From the NCBI GenBank assembly GCA_041580375.1, contig JBFGDZ010000013.1, positions 1 through 36,748 of the forward strand: DNA of 36,748 nucleotides, given 5' to 3'. Both the position numbers and the translations under genes were made by a program. This DNA is from JAPUIN01 sp041580375 (GTDB lineage Bacteria; Acidobacteriota; Polarisedimenticolia; Gp22-AA2). Below the pieces are notes generated by a model. The model saw only the letters and a program-made list of their open reading frames with translations. It ran no database searches and had not been told where the DNA came from. Below are positions 24,299-31,118 of this stretch, piece after piece; position 1 is the stretch's first letter, and every line of letters begins with the position of its first letter.

Positions 24299-24739
24299 TC
24301 AGGCCCGCCCGAACTGGACCCCGAGCAGCCGCGGGGGCGTGCTGTCGACGCCGTCCACGCCCTCGACCCGGAAGAGCATCTCCTCGAAATCGACCCCCAC
24401 GCGATAGGTTCTGCGGTTCCCCTCCGCGTCGCACAGGGTGATCGCGTGGAGCTCCCAGATCACCGTCGGGGAGCGCCGCGGGATCGGGATCCGGACCGGA
24501 TAGTAGTTCTCGCCCGGATGCGGTTTCGCCGACCGCGCCGTCCAGACTCCGTTGCTGCACAATTCGTGATTCTCGCGCGAGCGGCACGACACGACGATCT
24601 CGGAGAGACCCGAGTTGCGATCGATCGCGCCGACGCGCAGGAGGAGGTCGTCCCCCGCGCGCACGGTTACGAGGGGCTCGTTGAGCGGAGGTTCCTCGTC
24701 GAGAAATCTCTGGGCTTCGTGAGCTCGCGTCGCGGCCAT
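24299..24739 (-). CDS. Small beta-rich protein of unknown function
   Basis: 146 residues, no signal peptide. It alternates strand-like blocks (LVTVRAGDDLLLRVGAIDRN, SEIVVSCRSRENHELC, VIWELHAITLCDAEGNRRTY, EMLFRVEGVDG), reminiscent of an Ig or beta-sandwich domain, and has two or three Cys. I do not recognise a family. A near-consensus promoter (24766-24795) supports a real gene. The leader of about 20 nt has no clear Shine-Dalgarno. It ends 16 nt from the cyclophilin-like gene. Confidence 0.75.
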   Translation of the reverse strand: MAATRAHEAQRFLDEEPPLNEPLVTVRAGDDLLLRVGAIDRNSGLSEIVVSCRSRENHELCSNGVWTARSAKPHPGENYYPVRIPIPRRSPTVIWELHAITLCDAEGNRRTYRVGVDFEEMLFRVEGVDGVDSTPPRLLGVQFGRA

Positions 24740-24765
24740 GGTCTGGGTGTCCGTGGAGTGACCCG

Positions 24766-24795
24766 AGTATAGGATTGGGTCGAGAGAACTGTCAA
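24766..24795 (-). promoter_or_regulatory. Near-consensus promoter of the small unknown gene
   Basis: Minus strand: TTGACA (24790-24795), 18-nt spacer, TATACT (24766-24771). It is divergent from the GWxTD promoter 55 nt away. Confidence 0.8.
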
Positions 24796-24849
24796 GGTGG
24801 AGAGAAGCGATTTGCGGCTCCGGCGATCCCCCGCGACCTCGAGCGGAGG

Positions 24850-24878
24850 TTGAACGCCCCGCGACGGCGGTCTATGAT
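24850..24878 (+). promoter_or_regulatory. Promoter of the GWxTD-protein gene
   Basis: TTGAAC (24850-24855), 17-nt spacer, TATGAT (24873-24878). Start near 24885, 27 nt before ATG 24905. Confidence 0.7.
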
Positions 24879-24904
24879 GAGGACACGCGACCCGGGAGCC
24901 TGCG

Positions 24905-26461
24905 ATGCCGGATGAGACTCGACGATCGCCCGAGCCGATCGCCGTTCGCCGATCCGCGCCGGAACGGACCGTGCCGCCCGCGGCCGGACTGATCGCGATC
25001 GCCGGAATCGCGCTCCTCTGCGCCGCCCCGCTGCGCGGCGAACCCGCGCCCCGCGGCGCGGGCGACGTCTCCTCCGTCGGCGACGAGATGGACGCGCCCA
25101 CGAAACGCTGGCGCGAGGGGCCGGTCCGTTACCTCCTGAGCACGGAGGAGAACAAGGCCTACCGCGAGCTCAAACGGGCGACGGACGAAGAACGCCGTCG
25201 CTTCATCGAGGACTTCTGGGCGCGGCGGGATCCCGATCCGACGACGCCGGGCAACGTGGTCCGCGATCTCTTCTATCGACGCGTCGCGGAAGCGAACCGC
25301 CTGTTCACCGACAGCCCGGCACCGGGCTGGAAGACCGACCGCGGCAAGATCCACATCCTGCTGGGGCCGCCGGACGAGGAGGAGTGGTCCGGGTCGCGAC
25401 GCGCCGAACGCCACACGATCGTCTGGATCTACCGGAGCACGCCCGATCTCGCCGGGCTGGGGCCGTACCCGACCGTGCGGTTCGTCCGCGACCGCGCCGG
25501 CGAGTACCGTCTGTCGCACGACGTCCGCCTGTTCTTCCTCGAGACGTCGCTCGCCGTCGCGTTCCAGGCGCAGGCGCTGCAGCTGCGCGGCATGCCGGCG
25601 TCGCGGGAGGATCCCGGCCTCGCCGGCGTGGATAGCGCCGATGACCATCCTCCGATCGTCACCCGGCACGACTTCTACCGCACCTCCGGCGGCAGCACGC
25701 TCGCCGTCCTCACGGTGGGTCTGCGGCCCGATCCGTTCCGGTCCGTCGGCGATCCGCCCGGCCCGCCGCCCGCGCCCCCGCAGGTTCACCGCTTCGACGT
25801 GTCGGCCCGGCTCATCGAGCAGGGAGGGACGGCGGAGCATCCGGTTCAGGGCGAGGAGGGCCGGCTCGCCGGCGGCGGCGACGTGGCGCCGGGGGGCTAT
25901 CGCATGTACCAGGGCGCCGCCCCCGTACCGCCCGGCCCGTACACCGCCCGCTACCTCATCGTCGATCCGCAGTCCGGGCGCGAGCGGGCTCTCGAGGAGC
26001 GGCTCGTGGTCCCCGATTTCGACGGCTCCGGACCCGCGCTCAGCAGCGTGACGCTCGCGACCCGCGTGCAGAGGATCGCCGATCCGGCCCGCGAGTACGA
26101 CGCCCCCTTCCTGTTCGGAGACCGCCGGGTGGTCCCCAATCCGGTGCAGACCTTCCGGAGCGGCGACACACTGGCCGTCTTCTACGAGGTCTACGGTCTC
26201 GAGATCGATCCGATCGAGGGCCGCCCCACCTTCGACGTCGAGTATCGCTTCAGCATCGGCGCGGCGGGATCCCGGGACGGCGGGGACGCCTTCGCCCCCA
26301 TGGGGCACCCGATCCGGCTGACCCGCCTGAAGACACCGATCCAGGATTTCGTCCTGGCGCTCGACGAGTGGAGCCGCGGGAACTACCGGCTGCGCGTGAC
26401 GGTGACGGACGCCCTCGGGGGCGGCCGGGCCGTGCGCGAGGTCGCCTTCCGGATCCGCTGA
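24905..26461 (+). CDS. GWxTD domain-containing exported protein
   Basis: 518 residues. A membrane or signal segment lies at about 25-43. RYLLSTEENKAYRELKRATD and RRFIEDFWARRDPDPTTPGN lead into GWKTDRGKIHILLGPPDE (GWxTD at 141-145), the defining motif. The remaining ~350 residues are beta-rich, with a repeated 'PPGPYTARYLIVDPQSG'-like block, probably Ig-type. The family is known from Acidobacteriota, Ignavibacteria and related bacteria; its function is unknown. It has its own promoter. Confidence 0.9.
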   Translation: MPDETRRSPEPIAVRRSAPERTVPPAAGLIAIAGIALLCAAPLRGEPAPRGAGDVSSVGDEMDAPTKRWREGPVRYLLSTEENKAYRELKRATDEERRRFIEDFWARRDPDPTTPGNVVRDLFYRRVAEANRLFTDSPAPGWKTDRGKIHILLGPPDEEEWSGSRRAERHTIVWIYRSTPDLAGLGPYPTVRFVRDRAGEYRLSHDVRLFFLETSLAVAFQAQALQLRGMPASREDPGLAGVDSADDHPPIVTRHDFYRTSGGSTLAVLTVGLRPDPFRSVGDPPGPPPAPPQVHRFDVSARLIEQGGTAEHPVQGEEGRLAGGGDVAPGGYRMYQGAAPVPPGPYTARYLIVDPQSGRERALEERLVVPDFDGSGPALSSVTLATRVQRIADPAREYDAPFLFGDRRVVPNPVQTFRSGDTLAVFYEVYGLEIDPIEGRPTFDVEYRFSIGAAGSRDGGDAFAPMGHPIRLTRLKTPIQDFVLALDEWSRGNYRLRVTVTDALGGGRAVREVAFRIR

Positions 26462-26463
26462 CC

Positions 26464-26493
26464 TTGACCTCCCCCCGCCCGGCTCCGTATATT
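26464..26493 (+). promoter_or_regulatory. Promoter of yvcK
   Basis: TTGACC (26464-26469), 18-nt spacer, TATATT (26488-26493). A TTG inside the -10 is thereby excluded as a start; ATG 26519 or ATG 26555 remain. Confidence 0.7.
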
Positions 26494-26554
26494 GCCGGCG
26501 ACACCGACAGGCTCTGAAATGCCCGCCCGGCGGGCCGTTTATCGGGACGCGATC

Positions 26555-27607
26555 ATGAAGACCTCGGAGCACACCGCGCGCGGGCTGAAGATCGTCGCGC
26601 TCGGGGGGGGCACCGGACTGCCGGTCCTGCTGCGCGGCCTGAAGCGATCGATCGAAAACGGCGCGCTGACGGGGATCGTGACGGTGAGCGACGACGGCGG
26701 CAGCAGCGGGCGCCTGCGGCGCGATCTGAACGTCCTGCCGATGGGCGACATCCGCAACTGCCTGGTGGCCCTGTCGGAGAACGAGCCGCTCATGTCCCGG
26801 CTGTTTCAGTACCGCTACCCGGGCCGCAAGGGCCTCGCGGGCCACGCGGCCGGCAATCTGATCCTCACGGCCCTGGCCGCCTGCTGCCGATCGTACCTGA
26901 AGGCGATCGAGACCTCGGGCGAGGTCCTCGCGATCCGCGGCCGCATCCTCCCCGCGACGCTGCAGAACGTCGTACTCAGGGCCCGGCTCGAGAACGGACG
27001 GCACGTCCGGGGCGAATCGCGCATCTCCCGGAGCACATCGCGGATCGTGGGCGTGACGACCGACCCGCCCCACCCGGCCCCGGCTCCCGGCGTGCTCGCC
27101 GCACTGCGCCAGGCCGATCTGATCGTGCTCGGGCCGGGCAGTCTGTTCACCAGCGTGCTGCCGAACCTGCTCATCCGCGGGGTGGCGCGCGAGATCGGCC
27201 GGTCACGGGCGGCGCGCGTCCTCGTCGGCAACCTGATGACCCAGCCCGGCGAGACCGGGGACTTCGACGCCGCGGATCACGTCGAGGCGATCCACGCGAT
27301 CGCCGGCCCCGGGCTGATCGACTATTACCTGGCCAGCGACCGCCCGATCCAGCCCGCTCTGCGCCGCCGTTACGCGCGCGACGGCTCGCGACCGGTGCGC
27401 CTGGCGGCCGGTTCGCTCGAGCGCCTCGGCGTCGTCCCGGTCACCCGGGACCTCCTGCGCGAGGACCCGGCCCTCCCCAAGATCCGCCATCACGAGCGGA
27501 AGCTCGCGCGCGCCCTGATCGGCATCGCCCGCCGGCACGCGGCGCGGCTGCAATCCGCCGGGCGGCCGGCCGTTGCGGCGTCGCGCCGGGCCGCAGCATC
27601 CTCCTGA
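26555..27607 (+). CDS. yvcK: YvcK/CofD-like gluconeogenesis factor
   Basis: 350 residues from ATG 26555. KIVALGGGTGLPVLLRGLK, VTVSDDGGSSGRLRRDL, MGDIRNCLVALSE, LAGHAAGNLILTAL and LIVLGPGSLFTSVLPNLL are the conserved YvcK blocks; the family binds UDP-sugars and affects cell-wall precursor supply and growth on gluconeogenic carbon. ATG 26519 would add twelve residues and is also compatible with the promoter. The last ~20 residues are low complexity. Confidence 0.92.
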   Translation: MKTSEHTARGLKIVALGGGTGLPVLLRGLKRSIENGALTGIVTVSDDGGSSGRLRRDLNVLPMGDIRNCLVALSENEPLMSRLFQYRYPGRKGLAGHAAGNLILTALAACCRSYLKAIETSGEVLAIRGRILPATLQNVVLRARLENGRHVRGESRISRSTSRIVGVTTDPPHPAPAPGVLAALRQADLIVLGPGSLFTSVLPNLLIRGVAREIGRSRAARVLVGNLMTQPGETGDFDAADHVEAIHAIAGPGLIDYYLASDRPIQPALRRRYARDGSRPVRLAAGSLERLGVVPVTRDLLREDPALPKIRHHERKLARALIGIARRHAARLQSAGRPAVAASRRAAASS

Positions 27608-27609
27608 CG

Positions 27610-27615
27610 TAAAAT
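27610..27615 (+). promoter_or_regulatory. TAAAAT -10-like box close to the S24/S26 peptidase start
   Basis: TAAAAT ends 10 nt before ATG 27626. No -35 and no Shine-Dalgarno is seen, so a leader of about 0-4 nt is expected. Confidence 0.4.
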
Positions 27616-27625
27616 AGCAGCCACC

Positions 27626-28177
27626 ATGAGGCTCAACCTGAGCGACGAGCCGGTCACGGCCGATCTCCTCGCCGAATCGCTGCAGCGCACCGGCTCCGCG
27701 ACGATCGCCGTCAACGGCAACAGCATGCATCCGACTCTTCAGATGGGGTGGCGCGTCCACCTGGAGCCGATCCGCGCCGACCGGCTTCGCGTCGGCGACA
27801 TCGGCGTCTTCCGCGGGGAGCACTATCTGACCATCCACCGTCTCGTGTGGCGCGAGCAGCTCCCGTCCGGCGAGCGGCTCGTCTTCCGCGGCGACTACAA
27901 TCGCGTCCGGGAGAGGGTGGATCCGTCCGTGGTCATCGCCCGCGTGGTCGCGATCGAGATTCCGGGTGCCCGCAAGGGGATGGAGACGATCATCGCCCTC
28001 GAGCCGGACGCGCTGACGCGCTTCTACCGCGCCTCGCACGCCGTCGCCTCGGTCCTGCGACCCCTGCTGCCGGATGCGGCGGCCGCGAGCCCTCCCGGGC
28101 GGCTCGGCCGGCTCGCCCGCTCCCTGTTCCGGGGAGCGGAACGGGCCCTGACGATCTTCCTGCCGCAGCGCCGCTGA
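27626..28177 (+). CDS. S24/S26-family serine peptidase-like protein
   Basis: 183 residues. VNGNSMHPTLQMGWRVHLEP carries the nucleophile Ser (S33), and VGDIGVFRGEHYLTIHRLVW aligns with the second catalytic block, having His (H71) where bacterial signal peptidases have Lys and SipW/ER-type enzymes have His. There is no N-terminal membrane segment, unlike ordinary signal peptidase I; only a weakly amphipathic basic C-terminus. It could mature a cytoplasmic substrate, or be a SipW-like enzyme held by other means. It follows yvcK by 18 nt. Confidence 0.78.
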   Translation: MRLNLSDEPVTADLLAESLQRTGSATIAVNGNSMHPTLQMGWRVHLEPIRADRLRVGDIGVFRGEHYLTIHRLVWREQLPSGERLVFRGDYNRVRERVDPSVVIARVVAIEIPGARKGMETIIALEPDALTRFYRASHAVASVLRPLLPDAAAASPPGRLGRLARSLFRGAERALTIFLPQRR

Positions 28178-28307
28178 GCCCCGATCCCGCCCCATCGCGG
28201 GACACGGCAGCCCTCCGGCCGGCGACTTCCCGTCAAGCCACTGACGCCGGCGGCCGGCGCATCGCTCCGCGCGCCCTCAAATTCCTTTGATTCAAGGCCC
28301 TTCAGGC

Positions 28308-28335
28308 TTGACTCTCGATCTTCGAAATTTATATT
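28308..28335 (+). promoter_or_regulatory. Promoter of the NtrC-type regulator
   Basis: TTGACT (28308-28313), 16-nt spacer, TATATT (28330-28335), in a strikingly AT-rich patch (about 28280-28350). The leader is ~48 nt with GGAGGGG before ATG 28390. Confidence 0.65.
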
Positions 28336-28389
28336 GACCCGTTGTAACCGAACCGTAGCGCGATCGGACCCGTCGGAGGGGAGTGCCAG

Positions 28390-29757
28390 ATGAAGAACAT
28401 CCTGGTGGCGGAGGACGATCGATCCCTGCGCGAGGGCCTGGTCCAGGCGATGAGCCGGAGCGGCTGCAAGGTGCAGGTCGCCCAGAACGGCAGAGAGGCG
28501 CTGGAGAAGATCGAGAAGCAGGTGTTCGACGTCGTGGTGGCCGCCTACCGGCTGAATGGCGCCGACGGTCTCGAGGTCCTCAAAAAGGCCCGGTCCACCA
28601 ACAATCGCACCCTCGTCATCGTCACCGGGGAGAACGGCTCCGGCGCCGCCGAGGCGATGCGCTCCGGAGCCTACGACTACGTGCTGAAGACCCTGTCGGT
28701 CGAGGCCCTGGAGATGAAGATCCAGCGCGCCATGGAGCACCAGCGCCTGGTCACGCGCCTGACGTCGATGACCGAGCCGCGCGGCGAGGTCCTGGACCGC
28801 TACGGGCTGATCGGCTCCTCCCCCGCCATGAAGGAGATCTACCGGGTCATCGACAAGGTGGCCGGCTCCAACTCCACCGTGCTGATCCAGGGGGAGACCG
28901 GCACCGGCAAGGAGCGCGTCGCCGAGGCGATCCACAGGAACTCGCCCCGCTGCGACGCCCCGTTCGTGCGCATGAACTGCGCCTCGCTCCCGGACAACCT
29001 CCTGGAGAGCGAGTTGTTCGGACACGAGAAGGGCGCCTTCACGGGCGCCGATCAGATGCGCATCGGGCGGTTCGAGCTGGCCAACGACGGGACCCTGTTC
29101 CTCGATGAGGTCGGCAACATGAGCCCCAACACGCAGGCGAAGGTGCTGCGGGCCATCCAGAACCAGGAGTTCGAGCGACTGGGCGGGAGCCGGACGATCA
29201 AGGTGGACGTCCGGATCATCGCGGCCACGAACGTCAACCTCGAGGCGGCGATCAAGGAGGGGCGCTTCCGCGAGGATCTCTTCTACCGCCTCAACGTCGT
29301 CAACGTGAACGTGCCCGCGCTCCGCGAGCGCGCCGAGGACATCGTCCCGCTCGCCGAGCACTTCCTCAAGCGCTTCGCCCGCGAGCTGCGGCGCCGCGTG
29401 AGCTCGTTCTCCCCGGACGCCGTCAAGCGGCTGCAGGAGTACCGCTGGCCGGGCAATGTCCGCGAGCTGGAGAACTCGGTCGAGCGCGCCGTCCTCATGT
29501 GCGAGGGCGAGGCCATCCGGCCGGTCGACCTGACCCTCCTCGATCGCGAGCACACGCTGAACATGACGCCCCAGCTGGCGGCCGAGCTGCTGAACCTCGA
29601 ATCGCTGGAGAAGACGGCCCTTCTCGAGGCGCTCAAGCGCAGCAACTGGGTGCAGAAGGAGGCCGCCAAGCTCCTCGGCATCAGCAGCCGCGTGATGAAC
29701 TACAAGGTCCACAAGCACGGCATCACGCACGACCGCTGGAGCAAGAACCGCAACTAG
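28390..29757 (+). CDS. NtrC-type sigma-54 activator with degenerate receiver domain
   Basis: 455 residues: receiver (1-120), AAA+ core (about 145-375) and Fis-type HTH. The receiver keeps the acidic pair (AEDD, E8-D10) and the Thr/Lys regions (IVTGENG, YVLKTLSV), but the phosphoacceptor position in FDVVVAAYRLNGADG is A52, not Asp, and the cis-Pro after Lys is lost. Phosphorylation at the normal site is therefore impossible. The AAA+ part looks fully active: GETGTGKE, ELFGHEKGAFTGAD, GTLFLDEVGNM, FREDLFYRLN, WPGNVRELEN. The HTH reads NWVQKEAAKLLGISSRVMNY. Activity is presumably set by another signal. No kinase gene is adjacent. Confidence 0.94.
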   Translation: MKNILVAEDDRSLREGLVQAMSRSGCKVQVAQNGREALEKIEKQVFDVVVAAYRLNGADGLEVLKKARSTNNRTLVIVTGENGSGAAEAMRSGAYDYVLKTLSVEALEMKIQRAMEHQRLVTRLTSMTEPRGEVLDRYGLIGSSPAMKEIYRVIDKVAGSNSTVLIQGETGTGKERVAEAIHRNSPRCDAPFVRMNCASLPDNLLESELFGHEKGAFTGADQMRIGRFELANDGTLFLDEVGNMSPNTQAKVLRAIQNQEFERLGGSRTIKVDVRIIAATNVNLEAAIKEGRFREDLFYRLNVVNVNVPALRERAEDIVPLAEHFLKRFARELRRRVSSFSPDAVKRLQEYRWPGNVRELENSVERAVLMCEGEAIRPVDLTLLDREHTLNMTPQLAAELLNLESLEKTALLEALKRSNWVQKEAAKLLGISSRVMNYKVHKHGITHDRWSKNRN

Positions 29758-29825
29758 CGTCTCCCGCGCCGCCCTCCCACCAGCCCGGATCGCTCCCCGA
29801 TCTCCCCCGCGCTTCCCGACTGCTG

Positions 29826-29831
29826 TACCAT
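29826..29831 (+). promoter_or_regulatory. TACCAT -10-like box placed for a leaderless second OCD transcript
   Basis: TACCAT ends 6 nt before ATG 29838. No -35 or Shine-Dalgarno is visible. Confidence 0.4.
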
Positions 29832-29837
29832 CGCGCC

Positions 29838-30779
29838 ATGCCGCTCTATCTGTCCGAGGACGACGTCGCGCGCCTCCTGGCGATGGAGGCCTGCATCGAG
29901 GCGGTCGAGGAGGCCTTCCGACACCATGCGGCGGGCCGCGCCGACAGCCGCCCGCGATCGCGGGCCCGCGTGCGGGGCGGCATCCTGCACGTGTTGCCGG
30001 CCGCCTCCGAGGCCCTCGGCCGGCTCGCGGTGAAGTCGTACGCCACGACCCGCGGCGGCGCCCGCTTCGTCGTCCTGCTCTTCGACCTCGCGACCTCCGA
30101 TCTGCTGGCGGTGATCGAGGCGGATCGTCTCGGCCAGATGCGCACCGGCGCCGCCAGCGCCGTCGCCACGCGCCGCATGGCCCGCGAGGACGCGGACTCG
30201 CTGGGCATTCTCGGGACCGGATGGCAGGCGCGCGGACAGGTGCGCGCGATCGCCTCCGTGCGGTCGCTCCGGGAGATCCGCGCCTTCGGGCGCGACGAAG
30301 GCCGCCTGCGCGCCTTCTGTGGCGAGATCGAGGCCGGCCTCGGGATACGGACCGTCCCGGCGGAGAGCGCGGCGGCGGCGGTGCGCGGCGCCGGCGTCGT
30401 CGTCACCGCCACGACGTCTCCCACGCCGGTCCTGCCCGGGTCCTGGCTGGAGCCGGGGATGCACGTCAACGCCGTCGGCAGCAACCGATTCGACCGGCAC
30501 GAGCTGGACGCCGCGGCCGTGTCGCGCGCCGATCGCGTCGTGGTCGACTCGCTCGAACAGGCGCGGATCGAGGCGGGCGACCTCCTGCCCGTGATCGAAC
30601 GCGCCGTGGAGCTGTCGTCTATCGTCTCGGGCGCGAGCCCGGGCCGGTCCGGCCGTGACGACATCACGCTGTTCCGTTCGCTCGGCATCGGCCTGGAGGA
30701 TCTCGCGGCCGCCTCGCTGGTGTACGACCGGGCCGTCGCGAGCTCCGCCGGTCGCCGCATCCCCGGCCCCGGCGGGTGA
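29838..30779 (+). CDS. Ornithine cyclodeaminase/mu-crystallin family protein (copy 2)
   Basis: 313 residues. ADRLGQMRTGAASAVATRRM, the Rossmann site LGILGTGWQARGQVRAIASV and MHVNAVGSNRFDRHELDAAA are diagnostic. It differs widely from the copy at 9164-10165, so it is an old paralogue or a separate acquisition. Substrate is unassigned; members reduce imines or cyclise ornithine using NAD(P). It stands alone after the NtrC-type gene. Confidence 0.87.
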   Translation: MPLYLSEDDVARLLAMEACIEAVEEAFRHHAAGRADSRPRSRARVRGGILHVLPAASEALGRLAVKSYATTRGGARFVVLLFDLATSDLLAVIEADRLGQMRTGAASAVATRRMAREDADSLGILGTGWQARGQVRAIASVRSLREIRAFGRDEGRLRAFCGEIEAGLGIRTVPAESAAAAVRGAGVVVTATTSPTPVLPGSWLEPGMHVNAVGSNRFDRHELDAAAVSRADRVVVDSLEQARIEAGDLLPVIERAVELSSIVSGASPGRSGRDDITLFRSLGIGLEDLAAASLVYDRAVASSAGRRIPGPGG

Positions 30780-30836
30780 CCCGGGGCGCGCGCCCCAGCC
30801 CTACTGATAAGATCCCACTCCGGAGGCGGATGAGCG

Positions 30837-31118
30837 ATGACGACGGCCGAGAGGATCGAGTCGATTCTGCGCCGGCGCTTCCGGCCGGAGCACTTCGAGC
30901 TTCACGACGACAGCGCCCGGCACGCCGGCCATCCCGGCGCGGCGTCGGGCGGCGGTCATTTCGACGTTCTGATCGTCTCGGCGATGTTCGAGGGGCGCGC
31001 GCTCCTCGAGCGGCACCGCATGGTCTACGAGGCGCTCGGTGACCTGATCGGCGGCGCGATCCACGCCCTGGCGCTCCGCACGATCCCGCCCTCCGAGTGG
31101 ACCGGGCCGCGGCCGTGA
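30837..31118 (+). CDS. BolA-family protein
   Basis: 93 residues. HFELHDDSARHAGHPGAA, GGGHFDVLIVSAMFEGRALL, the class-specific ERHRMVYEALGDLI and IHALALRTIPPSEW match BolA/IbaG. The conserved His residues are candidate cluster ligands shared with a monothiol glutaredoxin; none is encoded here. GGAGG (30822-30826) serves ATG 30837, and a TAAGAT box lies at 30808-30813. The stop overlaps the next gene's GTG start (GTGA). Confidence 0.92.
   Translation: MTTAERIESILRRRFRPEHFELHDDSARHAGHPGAASGGGHFDVLIVSAMFEGRALLERHRMVYEALGDLIGGAIHALALRTIPPSEWTGPRP

Noticed and set aside
24872..27073. Long minus-strand open frame opposite the GWxTD and yvcK genes
   Set aside because: No motif, low-complexity Arg/Ala/Gly content, and both plus-strand genes have clear conserved blocks and promoters.
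28200..28260. GC inverted repeats after the S24/S26 peptidase gene
   Set aside because: Imperfect pairing and no T run; not enough to call a terminator.
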